DNA of 64,000 bases from Elusimicrobia bacterium RIFOXYA2_FULL_39_19 (GCA_001800285.1 MGVC01000078.1:1-64000), one strand, 5' to 3'. Shown: positions 35,769 through 45,973, numbered from the stretch's first letter. Notes: generated by a model from the sequence alone, not told the origin. A program made the numbers and translations.

Positions 35769-37268
35769 TTATGAAGTAAAATCTTCTGTAGTTACAGGTA
35801 CTTCCTCGGCACTGATTACATCTATTTTTGCTTCAAGGATAGTCTGTTTCTTTGAGCGATCAATAATTATATCGCCGTTTTTCTCCAGCTCCCTCACTAC
35901 ATTTGCTATGGCCTTCTGCTCTTCCTGAACTCTTTTTAAAGATACTTCTCCCAACAGGTCAATCTGTTCTGCCAGCATAGCTCTAGCGCCTTCTGTTAAA
36001 ACGTCCATAATTTTCTGTTTAATATCTTCCGTAGTATTTTTAAGCGACAGCGCCAGTGAAATACCGAGTTTCTGCACTTCTCTGATTACTTTCTGCATAA
36101 CCTGCTTGTCAAGAATAACAATATCTTCAAAGAAGAAGAGAGACTGTTTGAGTTTTGCTGCCAGTGCCGGATTGGTCTGTTCCAGGCTTTTTAAAATATT
36201 TTCCTGGCCTTCTCTGTCTACCTGATCTAATAAATTCAGGAAGTATTCCTCGCCACCGACTAAATAATCTATTTTTTGTTTAATTTCCTTCTCAATCTTA
36301 TTTACTTCGTCAGGATCAATGATTTTGGGTGTCGTTAATGCAAGAGCAACCTTTGACTGCACTACAGGAGCAAGTGAATTAATTATGAGAGATGTAAAAT
36401 CTGGAGGCAGATAACTTGCAATAATGGATATTTTCTCTGGATCTTCATTTTTTAGTAAGAATATCAGATTTTTAAAATTCTCTTTGTTTATAAATCCAAA
36501 TTTTTTCATGCTTTCATCTCCCTTTCCTTTATCTAACTGCGGCCTGCGCCTGTCTAATGTAAGCTCCAGAGAACCACCTCCGGGCAAGCCTGCCGGCAAC
36601 CCGGGCCCCGCCATGGCAGTATTTTCAAAACCGCCCCTTATTCTTGTATCTGCCTGAATACGTATTTCCATGGCTTTCACTATAGTACTGAAAAAATGCC
36701 TGAGCGGCCCGAATAAAAACAACGCCAAAAGAAGAATGGTAAATATCCAGTAAATCTGTGAGCTATAAAGCGTCAGGTAATCCTTCCACATCATCTTTTT
36801 TTCATAGAAAGCTATTTTCTGGACATCCACCACGTCTCCCCGTATATTGTCCAGGGAAAGCAGTGTATTGACTTCCTTTTTTATACGGTCAACAACTATC
36901 TGTGAAACTTTCTGGTCTACCGTCACAGAAATAGTGATTTTTTTTATGATTACGTTTTTGGAGGCGCTTCCTTCGTTGGGCATGTAGGAATAGGTGATGC
37001 CGGGCAAGTATTCCTCTTCCTGGGTTGTCATTCCCGGATACGCCTGGGTCTGGGTCGTTTTTGCAGGTTCATCATAAGCCAGCTCGGCATTTACCAACAC
37101 CACCATATCTTTGGTACCGGTTATTTTTTCAACCAGTCTTTCTGTCCGTTCCTGCAAAGACCTTTCAAGGCTAAGCTTCTGTTCCATCAAAGCTTGCGGC
37201 AATAGTGTCTGTGTTTGCGTAAAAACCATAAGCAAACTTAATGCAAGATAAAGTATTGTCTTTTTCAT
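35769..37268 (-). CDS. Natural fusion of the FliF C-terminal region with FliG
   Basis: This 499-residue protein has a signal peptide (about 1-25). Residues 30-160 resemble the membrane-proximal FliF region: KITISVTVDQKVSQIVVDRIKKEV, then RGDVVDVQKIAF. One membrane segment follows (about 171-190), then a Gly/Pro linker (215-250). Residues 256-470 match FliG middle and C-terminal domains: LLKNEDPEKISIIASYLPP, GGEEYFLNLLDQVDREGQENIL, FFFEDIVILDKQVMQKVIREV and LLGEVSLKRVQEEQKAIANVVREL. The N-terminal FliF ring-building domains and FliG N-domain are missing. It is third in an operon behind a giant surface protein and a PorV-TPR protein. I infer a rotor-like membrane ring powered by the adjacent Mot proteins, not a normal flagellum. 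Confidence 0.85.
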   Translation of the reverse strand: MKKTILYLALSLLMVFTQTQTLLPQALMEQKLSLERSLQERTERLVEKITGTKDMVVLVNAELAYDEPAKTTQTQAYPGMTTQEEEYLPGITYSYMPNEGSASKNVIIKKITISVTVDQKVSQIVVDRIKKEVNTLLSLDNIRGDVVDVQKIAFYEKKMMWKDYLTLYSSQIYWIFTILLLALFLFGPLRHFFSTIVKAMEIRIQADTRIRGGFENTAMAGPGLPAGLPGGGSLELTLDRRRPQLDKGKGDESMKKFGFINKENFKNLIFLLKNEDPEKISIIASYLPPDFTSLIINSLAPVVQSKVALALTTPKIIDPDEVNKIEKEIKQKIDYLVGGEEYFLNLLDQVDREGQENILKSLEQTNPALAAKLKQSLFFFEDIVILDKQVMQKVIREVQKLGISLALSLKNTTEDIKQKIMDVLTEGARAMLAEQIDLLGEVSLKRVQEEQKAIANVVRELEKNGDIIIDRSKKQTILEAKIDVISAEEVPVTTEDFTS

Positions 37269-37288
37269 TTGTTTTTTATACCCTTCAT

Positions 37289-38935
37289 TTATTTCATTTT
37301 TCTTATAAACTCTTCAAGTTTCGGGTCCGGCTGTATGTTCAATGATTTCCGCCATATTTCTTTAGCTTTTTCTTTTTCACCTAACGCATAAAAAGCTGAA
37401 CCCATTCTCTTTAACGCCGCTACGTTTTCAGGTTCAAGCACCAGAATCTGTTCGCAAATGCTTATAGCAGTCCAGAAATCACGTTTACGGAAACTTATAA
37501 GGCATTCGTAAAGTTTCTGGTCTACTACAGTCAACCCTGCCATGGGTGAAACCTTTTCAGCTTTGATGCTGGTTTTTTCTTCAAGTCTGTTTAAAAGGCG
37601 TTCTATTGTAAAGTTTTCAGGGACTATAGACAATGCATAGGCAATAGTTTTCACGGCGTTTTTACCATCGCCGTCAACATAATAACTTACACCTCTTCTC
37701 ACCAGGTCACCTTCTTTACCTGGTGACATATACTGGGATATTACTTCCGTTACAGTTTTTAACCTTTCTATGTACAGCGGAATTAATGAATCATCCGGGA
37801 ACAGCTCGCTGGCTTTAGTAAATTTCTCATACGCCGTAGAGAACATGCCGCGGTTATAATCCTGTATGGCTTCCTGGTAAAGCATTTTGAATTTATCTTC
37901 TTTAAGCTGCCTTGCTTCAGCATCCATGTCATTTTCTGCTTCAACTACTTTTTCCTTTGCTTCTTCTTCTTTCTTAAGTTTTATTGTTTCCAGGCTTTCT
38001 CCGAATTTATATGCATAAGATAATCTATGTGACGGCCCGAGGTAATCATTCATGGCTATTGCGTAATCAAAACCCATGGTTTTATAAGTAATGCCAAAAC
38101 CTGTTGTCAGCTCTTGATTATTTTTACCAAGCCTCAATTTTATAAATTTATAAACCAATGACTCTAAACCTACGGAATAATAATCTATTAAACTTCCGGA
38201 ATTCATTGAATTTTTATTCATATCGAAAGCCAGTAGCAATTTGTCCCCGAAAATTCTATAACCCAAACCGAGTTTTATGGATACAGGTAATTTGTCATCC
38301 GTGTCACCCAATTGCAGAGAAATCAGATTTGAAATATTTGTGCCCAGTGACAATTTCTGGTTCATTTTGTAATATCCGCCGATATCAAAGGAAAAATAAT
38401 TTATATTGCTTGTGCTTAAAGTTGAATTCAATATCTTGCCATTTATCCCAAAATATACCTTCGGAATTAGTTCTTTGCCATAAGCAAAACACAATGCCAT
38501 TTTTGAATGGTCAAAACTTCCCGTAGGCAGATTATTATCATCCCTGCCCTGGGCCCCGCCGGAATAAAGGCGCACAAAATTAAAACCAAAAACACCTTTA
38601 TTATAAGCCGGATGAACATATCCCAGAAAACTGTAATTTGTTTCTTCCCACAGAATAGAATAAGAAGCCAGCATTTCCTTGTATTGAAGGGCGCCAAGGG
38701 CACCACTATTGTAGTAAGGGGCAGATACATCTTCTGCTATGCCTGTATAAGCTCCGCCAAGTGCAAAAGCGCGCGCATTAGATCCAAATGATAAAAATGA
38801 AGACGGGTCAGTACCAGCTCCATAAATAATTGATGATTTAACATACAGGCAAAGAATCATTAATACAACAAAACAGATGCTGCATGTTTTTGAATTTGCA
38901 TGCACAGAAGTATTTCTCAGTGTGTTATTTGGCAT
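37289..38935 (-). CDS. PorV-family outer-membrane barrel with C-terminal TPR domain
   Basis: The protein has 548 residues. After a signal peptide (to about 40) comes the PorV signature, FGSNARAFALGGAYTGIAEDVSAPYYNSGALGAL, and a beta-strand-rich barrel to about residue 315. A charged helical linker (LKKEEEAKEKVVEAENDMDAEARQLK) follows, then TPR-like helices to the end, finishing with ALGEKEKAKEIWRKSLNIQPD. The periplasmic TPR part could contact the FliF-like protein encoded 20 bases downstream. The giant surface-protein gene ends three bases upstream. These tight gaps make one operon of surface protein, outer-membrane protein and rotor. Confidence 0.8.
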   Translation of the reverse strand: MPNNTLRNTSVHANSKTCSICFVVLMILCLYVKSSIIYGAGTDPSSFLSFGSNARAFALGGAYTGIAEDVSAPYYNSGALGALQYKEMLASYSILWEETNYSFLGYVHPAYNKGVFGFNFVRLYSGGAQGRDDNNLPTGSFDHSKMALCFAYGKELIPKVYFGINGKILNSTLSTSNINYFSFDIGGYYKMNQKLSLGTNISNLISLQLGDTDDKLPVSIKLGLGYRIFGDKLLLAFDMNKNSMNSGSLIDYYSVGLESLVYKFIKLRLGKNNQELTTGFGITYKTMGFDYAIAMNDYLGPSHRLSYAYKFGESLETIKLKKEEEAKEKVVEAENDMDAEARQLKEDKFKMLYQEAIQDYNRGMFSTAYEKFTKASELFPDDSLIPLYIERLKTVTEVISQYMSPGKEGDLVRRGVSYYVDGDGKNAVKTIAYALSIVPENFTIERLLNRLEEKTSIKAEKVSPMAGLTVVDQKLYECLISFRKRDFWTAISICEQILVLEPENVAALKRMGSAFYALGEKEKAKEIWRKSLNIQPDPKLEEFIRKMK

Positions 38936-38938
38936 AAA

Positions 38939-41900
38939 TTAATGAATAACGCCTATTTTCCAGTTTTTCCTTATAGACTTATTTTCAGTTTTTACTTCAA
39001 CCATCATTATGTACATACCCTGTGCTACTTTCTCGCCGTTATCGTTTGTTCCATCCCAGAAAATATTGTTTACTCCCTGAATACCTCCGGGATTAGCGAA
39101 CCTGGGGTATTTAGCGGTTTTAATTATATTTCCAAACAAATCAAATATTCTTATGGTTACTTCATAATCATTTTTAAGTACATAAGTGATTGTGGTATTT
39201 TTATATCTTGAATCAAACGGGTTTGGATAATTAGCTATCTGGGATATGTTATCTTCCGGCAAAGATAGATAAATAGATTGTGATGCATCTGAATAAGAAC
39301 CCCAGGAACCGGTAAAATTTTGTGCTCTTACCCGGTAATAATAAAACCGGCCGTCTTCACTGTCTGTAATCTGATAAATGTTTTGAGCCGGAGCTATGGA
39401 ACTGCTAATTGTAACCCATATAGGAGAAGTATCAAGCCGTTTTTGAAGTTCAAAATATAGCAGGCCTGATTCCAAATCCGTAACCGAAGACCAGGCTACC
39501 AAGTAAGAGGTGTACATTGATGCATCCGATACTTCAAGAGCCGCATGCCTGATATTGCTTGTAGGGGCTTCTGGTGAAGGCGGGACAGTAACATCAATTT
39601 TAAACTCTATGCTTTTTCTTCTTTTAAACGTTGTGTTTGAAGCGTTAATTGCCTCTACCCACAAATAGTATACTTTATTATGTTCAAGGTTAATGTTTGA
39701 AAAATCTACATTCTGCGTTGTTATACTCCGCCAGTCAATTACATCCGGAGTATCTGTAGAACTGGTTAAGTTATAACTGGATATACCGTATCTGAACTCA
39801 CCAATATCAGCCACTCCAGTATTTACCAAAGAGTACCAGTTAAAACTGAACCCGTATTGAGTATTCATATAATATCTGGTATTGCCTTCAATTTCCTGCG
39901 GCATAGGATTGTCTATAAACAGGGTTATAACAGGAACCAGAGGAGTACGTTTATCAAGCAACGGAAATGTTTTGGTTGTTTTAAAACCGAAATTATAACC
40001 ACTGTTGGGCAGGTTATAGGAAAATCCTGTATAGGCAACACCCAGGCCCAATGTTCTGTCTGGATTTGCGTCAGCATTTAAATCATAGACAATGAAAAAA
40101 GCCTGGGTTGCGTCAACGATCAGTGTTGAACTGGTATATCTCAAAAGATTTCTGTCAGTCGTATCAAAATTTGAGGAATCAGGAAACTGGATAAGCGCAT
40201 TCCCCAGAGAATCGTAAACCCCGGTGGAAATTACCAGATCCGTAGCAGAATCAAACTTGCCGTTGCCGTTAGTATCCTTACATATTTTTATCTGTTTTAC
40301 CGCATTATAATCAGACGTCCCCAGGTGAGACATTCTTATGCTTTGCCAAAAAGCATCGCAATAGGCGGTTAACTGCATTTTAAGCACGCCAACATTTATT
40401 TCATCTATCCTGGCATCAAGCATGGGAATTTCATTCATTACGGGGTTAATAGTGTCAGGGAAATCTTTTATGGTAGCGGTTGATGAAACAATCGGGAAAT
40501 TGCCTGTAGCTACTTTATCTACATCATTGCCAAGTTTTACAGAGGTATTATCTGCAACTCTTATGCTTAATTCTTTGTTTATAGCTGCCCTTTTTGACAT
40601 AGTAAGAGTAACATAGTAAAGCTGATATTCCGGCAATGATTTGGATATTACTTCCGTGTTTGAGAAGTTTATAACAGCAGAGCCATTTATAAATACACCG
40701 GTTCCCATAAAAGTATCTATTCGAATATCAAACGAAGCATTATTGTCCGCATCCCGGTAAACAGAAATTGCCGCCACATCACTATCTTCACTATCCCCTG
40801 TTCTGTCAACTTTCAACTGCTGCCAGGGTGTTGTGTTTGAATCAATGGATACCTTAAACTCCAAAAACGGTTTTGTTTCGCTTTGGTATATTTCCGGAAC
40901 CGCCAACGATACCTGCTCACAGGTAACAGTATTTCTTGCCTGGTTAATTTTTATCTGCGAAGAAGCAACAGTATCTCCGGACGGACTTATACCGTCAGAA
41001 CCTTCCTCTCCGAGAAGGTTTATCAGTTTAATATAATCTGTAGTTGACAATAAACTCAATCCCAGCGTAGCATTCTGGGTGAGAGACGAATATTTGGAAT
41101 TCGGCGACACGTCTACCGTTACATAAAAAAGCTTGCTGGTATTGGTTATTGTCTGGGTATCTATTGAGATTAAGGCATTGGATGCGGCAAAAGTACCCGT
41201 GCCGATAAGATAATCAGACCTGATATCATCATGATAAATATTAATACGGGAAATATCATCGTCAACTGTATTTAATCCGGTGCGGATTATTTTTATACTT
41301 CGCCAGTTTGTCTGCGTGCCAAAAGCGTCGGTCCTCATTGTAAAGGAAAGCATGGGAACATCTTTGGCGCCCTGTTTTACTGATTCAGAACTGACCCCGC
41401 CTAAAGCATAATCCGAAGAAAGGTCATTATAAGTCAGCAATACGGTAGTTGAGCTCTGTACTATAGTTGCGGGGGCAAACACATTCGGCAGATTATTTCT
41501 TGCAAAAGGTATGCCTCCGGGAATAATTGTAAAAGCATCTTGCGGAATGGTTAAACCCAGGCTGTCTCCTACTTTGGCGGTATATGATACATCGTAAACA
41601 ATATAATAATAACCTGTAGTTTCAGTAACGGTTTCAGCGCTGAAAGTTAAATTTACCGCTCCTGAAGTAAAACTTCCCTGTCCTTTAAATGTATCTGAAT
41701 TTTTGTTAAATACTCGGTCGCCGTTATCACGATATAGTTTAACCGCCGCTACCGCATCATCCGTAGCTGTACCTGTTTTTTGTATGGTCATATTGGTCCA
41801 GCTGGCCTGCCCGCCGTACATAGTCCTTACGGCGAACAAACAGATATCCTGATTTTGCTTGCCCTGTATAATTGGCCTGGTAGTAGCTGATACGGGTGTT

Positions 41901-44900
41901 AACACAGTGCCGTTCCAGTATAACGGGTCTGACACACCGCTCATGGCAAATTTTGTCCAGCTTCCACCCTGGTCTTCAGTTTTTAAAATATAACCTTCCG
42001 CACCCAGCGCAAACCCGGCATTAGTAAAATCTGCCGCATAAAATGTCTTGCTTGAAGAGTAAACACTCCAGTTGGCTCCAGCATTTGCCGTTTTTAATAT
42101 AACACCATTTGCGCCTGCGGCAAGGCCCGTATTAAGATCATTAAAATCTATGTCATATAAAGTAACAGTGGTTGAGCTTGCCTGGGCTGACCAGTTTGCA
42201 CCGGCATCTACGGTTTTATAGATTGATCCGCTTGAACCTACGGTAAAACCAATATTTGTATCTGAATCCATAAACCTTATGGCGTTTAAATCTTTAACAC
42301 CTAATGATGGTAGTAAGGCAGATGAATCTACCCAGTTTGCTCCGTTATCAGTAGTTTTATAGATTACTCCGCCTTTACCGGTCACCCAGCCTACACTGCT
42401 GGACCCGATTATGTAAAGGGATGTTAATTCAGGGGTACCGCTTATGCCGGTGTTACTATTTATCCAGGAGGTACCGCCATTAATTGTTTTCTTCAGCGTG
42501 CCATTTTTACCGGCTATAAAACCAATATTAGAATCTATCATAAATATAGCGTTGAGATCTTCTGTTGTACCTGATGCCTGTTCCTGCCAGCTCATACCGG
42601 CGTCCGTGGTTCTGGATATCAGCCCGCCTTTTCCTACCGCCAGGGCAATACTTTGAGTTACCGGAGAAATGTATACACCTGAAAATCCTCTGGCTGTAGT
42701 GGTACCGTAAACCTGTGAAATCCAGCTGGTACCGCCGTTACCGGTTTTCTTTATGGTACCTTTGTCTCCCACTGCCCAGCCGGTGTTTGCGTTAAAGAAA
42801 CAAACATCTTTTAAGTTTTCATCTGTTACTTCTTCAACCCTTGCATAAGCGGGGCCAGCGATATAGTTATTAGAGAGGACAATATTCTTTAGACCTAAAT
42901 CTTCTGAAGTAAATGTATTGGTACTCGGGTTCATTCTCTGTTCGCCCGGAGTAGCTGTGGAAATAATATTACCCAGGTATGAATTAGCCCTGTTACCGAA
43001 TTCATCTATGGCTTCTACTGTACCTAAAACGCTGTCTAATTGTATTCTGGCGCTTCCTGAATGTGTTATTCTGAAACCTGTAGCCAGGCCTGGAATTACC
43101 GTGACGGATGCTAAACCCACAGACCAGTTGAAACTGGGTGTTTCATCGCAGGTAATTGAAGGCGTGCCGGCAGATTCGTCCGAATAATAGAACTGCTTCT
43201 GGTTTTCTCCTCGGAATATCTGAATAGAACCGGGTGATGGCGTCCAATCTATTAAATCTTTTGAAAAATATCCCTTGATTGAATCTGTATATAAATAAAC
43301 AACTGAGTCCTGATCCAGCATTAACGGATTGTTATTTATATCTTGTGCCTGAAGAGTAATAGCGGCATAACTTGAATGGTCCCTGCTGGCGTAAAAGGTT
43401 TGAGGTGCTACTGAAGTAACAACAAGCTTTGAAACCTTGGCAGCAGCGGTAACAGCATACACAGTAAATTCTGAAGTATTTTGTGAACTATCTTCTGTTT
43501 TTATGGCAAAACAATAAGGCTGGCCTGGGTTTAATCCTGTAAGATTCCAAGTTAGCCTTGTCCCTGCAGGAATACTGCCGGTGGTTATAGTAACTCCCGG
43601 TGACGCCTCATAGACCGTATCATTAAGTATGAGTGTATTGCTGTACTTAATTTTTATTCTTCCGCTTGTTACGTTGTTAAGTGTAGCATCTGCCGTAGGC
43701 GCCGTCCAGGTTAGTTTCACTTCACCTTCTCTTGTTATTGAAGGAGCGGCATCAATATCTGTGATGGGTGCGGGAGAACCATTGAAAAGAAACGGACCTA
43801 ATACTACTGAAGTACTTATTTCATTGTCACCGTTAAAACTTGCACAGTGAAAGTACCAGTCATCCCGGTTAAGGGTTGCGGGAAGTAAAATGTCCGGTTT
43901 TTTTATAAGTACGGTTCCTGAAGGAATAGACCCGCCTACACCCAAATCAGCATAGGTGCTTGTATTTAACTGATAACTACCGCCGCTGCCCCAGACTATT
44001 TCATCCGGGCTTGCAGCAGATGAGCTGGCCCAGATGTGTGTTGAAGAGGTACCCCACCAGATGTGGTAATATTCCACTTTACCGGGGCCTGAACTTACAT
44101 TGCTTGTAAAATTGCCGGTTGGAATAACTGTATGAGAGGAATAACTCCTTAAATACTTATCCTGATAATAAATACCCGTAGTTGCCTTCACATACCAGGG
44201 CACAGACTCTGCGGATTTTGCAGGGTCCGTAATTTCATCAATAAAATATTCCGCATTTACTGCCGGAGGAACTGCCTGGGTATATTTTGTAGTTGCCAGA
44301 AGCAAACTGTCCATTCTTGTCCCCGCGTTACCTCCCACTTCGTTTGCAGCAACAACAAACCTTGAATAAGCCCTGTTGGCAATCAACCCGGTTTCAATCC
44401 AGTAAGTTACTTCACCGGTTAATTCAGTAATAAGCCCTACTGAAGTAGTGGCATTCGTAAGATACCCGCCGGATGGATATTCCCTGGAACTTGAATAAAT
44501 TCTATACACATAGCTATTGGTTGATATAAACGCGCTGGCATTATCTTTCCACTGCCACATAATGGCAAATGTTGAGATAGCGGTACCAAAAAATTCCGTA
44601 GGCCTGGCTGGAGGAGAATTATATTGAATTGATATATCGTTTAAAACAGGCGTATTATTTCCGGGACCGGTAAATACTATCTTGTACTGCAGGTATTTAC
44701 CTAATGCAGCAGGATTGTCTCCGCTGAAAGAAAGCTGTACCCAGGCCGGGGTGGATTCAATTATTCCAAATATTTCGTTTCTGGCTCTCACATAAACATC
44801 TACACTGCCCGAATAAGTCCAGGAAGTTATTATCACATCAGTATTTTCGCCCAATGTAGTAACTACATCTGAATAGTATTCTGCAAATGTGTAGTAGTCG

Positions 44901-45928
44901 GTTTTTGATTCCTCAGTTACGCTTGGTGCTACGGATGGTTCGGGAGTAGTGTATTTTCTGACTATTATTTTATCTACCCAGCCTCTTTCCGGGCCGGATA
45001 TACCTTTATCAGTTCTGAAAAAATTCCACCTAAAAGCAAAAGATGTTCCCAGTGAAGAAAAATATTCCCTTTCTTCCCACGCCCTGTTGCCATAGAGATA
45101 ATTTTGTATTGAACCTTCAGGAAACTGAAAGTTAAGATTGCTTGCGTTGGTATAAGGCGGAACCACGGCGCTGCCGTATGAATAGGTACTCCACTGGAAT
45201 TTAATTCTTATCTGAACATTCTGGCCAAAACTAAAATCTCTTCTTAAGTATGAATTCTGATTAATATTTATCGTAGAATTACATACGGAAAAATTGCCGT
45301 CATAAACCCTGTCTTCAGCTATACTGGTAGAGCTGGCAATTCTAAACGGGGCATCCCCGCCTACTGCCCAGGGTGCGTTGATTGCGCCGGATTCCCAGTC
45401 TTCATACAAGTCAAATACCTGGCTCCTGATTGATAAACTGGTTGTTGAAACAGCATCATCGTAATACATGAATATGTCTTTTCTGGAGTTAGCGGGAATA
45501 TTCGGGATTTTTACCCAGAATTTAGTTCCTGTTGAAGACCAGATGTTCCAATTTTCATTCCAGTGAGGAATTAACGTTATACCATCAGAATCTGTAAAAC
45601 GCACGGTTGTCCCTAATGCATCAAGTTTAATTTCATCAAACATTCTTTTAGTATTGGTAGTGAAAGTAATCTGGTAATCTACGAGGTTGCTTGCATTTGA
45701 CAGGTTATCTATGGTAATTGTTACGCGGTATTTCCAGCTGGGATGGTACCAGTTAAGCCAGGAAGAAATTCTTAAGTCATAAGTGGTAGCTGTTGAACGG
45801 TAAAAGTAGCCATTGTTCCAGTCACTGGAAGATGTCTCTACCCACCAAATTGCATGTAGTGGTTTAGAAATAGAAAGAAGTGCAGTGAAAATTAGTAAGG
45901 GTATTAGATATTTTTTTATGTTTTTCAT
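38939..45928 (-). CDS. Giant exported surface protein: DUF2341, FN3, YCF48 propeller, beta-sandwich repeats, FlgD-Ig C-terminus
   Basis: The protein has 2,329 residues and a signal peptide (about 1-26). A DUF2341-like region lies at about 60-165 (WKYRVTITIDN, FWVKIPNIPANSRKDIFMYYDD), then fibronectin-III-like domains. At about 1040-1325 are seven YCF48/BNR-like blades such as GWAVGDKGTIKKTGNGGTSW and IGFIAGKNGTLKKTINGGTSW, enough for a full seven-bladed propeller. Four related beta-sandwich units (about 1350-1950) each contain a VAAVKLYRDNGD-type motif. The C-terminus (about 2240-2329: YPNPFDSRYKNTTITYVLKN, WDGTNDNGEKVAQGMYIMMVEV) resembles FlgD-Ig and type IX sorting domains. It begins the operon with PorV-TPR and FliF-FliG and may be the moved adhesin. 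Confidence 0.88.
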   Translation of the reverse strand: MKNIKKYLIPLLIFTALLSISKPLHAIWWVETSSSDWNNGYFYRSTATTYDLRISSWLNWYHPSWKYRVTITIDNLSNASNLVDYQITFTTNTKRMFDEIKLDALGTTVRFTDSDGITLIPHWNENWNIWSSTGTKFWVKIPNIPANSRKDIFMYYDDAVSTTSLSIRSQVFDLYEDWESGAINAPWAVGGDAPFRIASSTSIAEDRVYDGNFSVCNSTININQNSYLRRDFSFGQNVQIRIKFQWSTYSYGSAVVPPYTNASNLNFQFPEGSIQNYLYGNRAWEEREYFSSLGTSFAFRWNFFRTDKGISGPERGWVDKIIVRKYTTPEPSVAPSVTEESKTDYYTFAEYYSDVVTTLGENTDVIITSWTYSGSVDVYVRARNEIFGIIESTPAWVQLSFSGDNPAALGKYLQYKIVFTGPGNNTPVLNDISIQYNSPPARPTEFFGTAISTFAIMWQWKDNASAFISTNSYVYRIYSSSREYPSGGYLTNATTSVGLITELTGEVTYWIETGLIANRAYSRFVVAANEVGGNAGTRMDSLLLATTKYTQAVPPAVNAEYFIDEITDPAKSAESVPWYVKATTGIYYQDKYLRSYSSHTVIPTGNFTSNVSSGPGKVEYYHIWWGTSSTHIWASSSAASPDEIVWGSGGSYQLNTSTYADLGVGGSIPSGTVLIKKPDILLPATLNRDDWYFHCASFNGDNEISTSVVLGPFLFNGSPAPITDIDAAPSITREGEVKLTWTAPTADATLNNVTSGRIKIKYSNTLILNDTVYEASPGVTITTGSIPAGTRLTWNLTGLNPGQPYCFAIKTEDSSQNTSEFTVYAVTAAAKVSKLVVTSVAPQTFYASRDHSSYAAITLQAQDINNNPLMLDQDSVVYLYTDSIKGYFSKDLIDWTPSPGSIQIFRGENQKQFYYSDESAGTPSITCDETPSFNWSVGLASVTVIPGLATGFRITHSGSARIQLDSVLGTVEAIDEFGNRANSYLGNIISTATPGEQRMNPSTNTFTSEDLGLKNIVLSNNYIAGPAYARVEEVTDENLKDVCFFNANTGWAVGDKGTIKKTGNGGTSWISQVYGTTTARGFSGVYISPVTQSIALAVGKGGLISRTTDAGMSWQEQASGTTEDLNAIFMIDSNIGFIAGKNGTLKKTINGGTSWINSNTGISGTPELTSLYIIGSSSVGWVTGKGGVIYKTTDNGANWVDSSALLPSLGVKDLNAIRFMDSDTNIGFTVGSSGSIYKTVDAGANWSAQASSTTVTLYDIDFNDLNTGLAAGANGVILKTANAGANWSVYSSSKTFYAADFTNAGFALGAEGYILKTEDQGGSWTKFAMSGVSDPLYWNGTVLTPVSATTRPIIQGKQNQDICLFAVRTMYGGQASWTNMTIQKTGTATDDAVAAVKLYRDNGDRVFNKNSDTFKGQGSFTSGAVNLTFSAETVTETTGYYYIVYDVSYTAKVGDSLGLTIPQDAFTIIPGGIPFARNNLPNVFAPATIVQSSTTVLLTYNDLSSDYALGGVSSESVKQGAKDVPMLSFTMRTDAFGTQTNWRSIKIIRTGLNTVDDDISRINIYHDDIRSDYLIGTGTFAASNALISIDTQTITNTSKLFYVTVDVSPNSKYSSLTQNATLGLSLLSTTDYIKLINLLGEEGSDGISPSGDTVASSQIKINQARNTVTCEQVSLAVPEIYQSETKPFLEFKVSIDSNTTPWQQLKVDRTGDSEDSDVAAISVYRDADNNASFDIRIDTFMGTGVFINGSAVINFSNTEVISKSLPEYQLYYVTLTMSKRAAINKELSIRVADNTSVKLGNDVDKVATGNFPIVSSTATIKDFPDTINPVMNEIPMLDARIDEINVGVLKMQLTAYCDAFWQSIRMSHLGTSDYNAVKQIKICKDTNGNGKFDSATDLVISTGVYDSLGNALIQFPDSSNFDTTDRNLLRYTSSTLIVDATQAFFIVYDLNADANPDRTLGLGVAYTGFSYNLPNSGYNFGFKTTKTFPLLDKRTPLVPVITLFIDNPMPQEIEGNTRYYMNTQYGFSFNWYSLVNTGVADIGEFRYGISSYNLTSSTDTPDVIDWRSITTQNVDFSNINLEHNKVYYLWVEAINASNTTFKRRKSIEFKIDVTVPPSPEAPTSNIRHAALEVSDASMYTSYLVAWSSVTDLESGLLYFELQKRLDTSPIWVTISSSIAPAQNIYQITDSEDGRFYYYRVRAQNFTGSWGSYSDASQSIYLSLPEDNISQIANYPNPFDSRYKNTTITYVLKNDYEVTIRIFDLFGNIIKTAKYPRFANPGGIQGVNNIFWDGTNDNGEKVAQGMYIMMVEVKTENKSIRKNWKIGVIH

Positions 45929-45973
45929 TCTTTTAAATATTTTAAATTATTAAAAGAATTAATATATACTATA

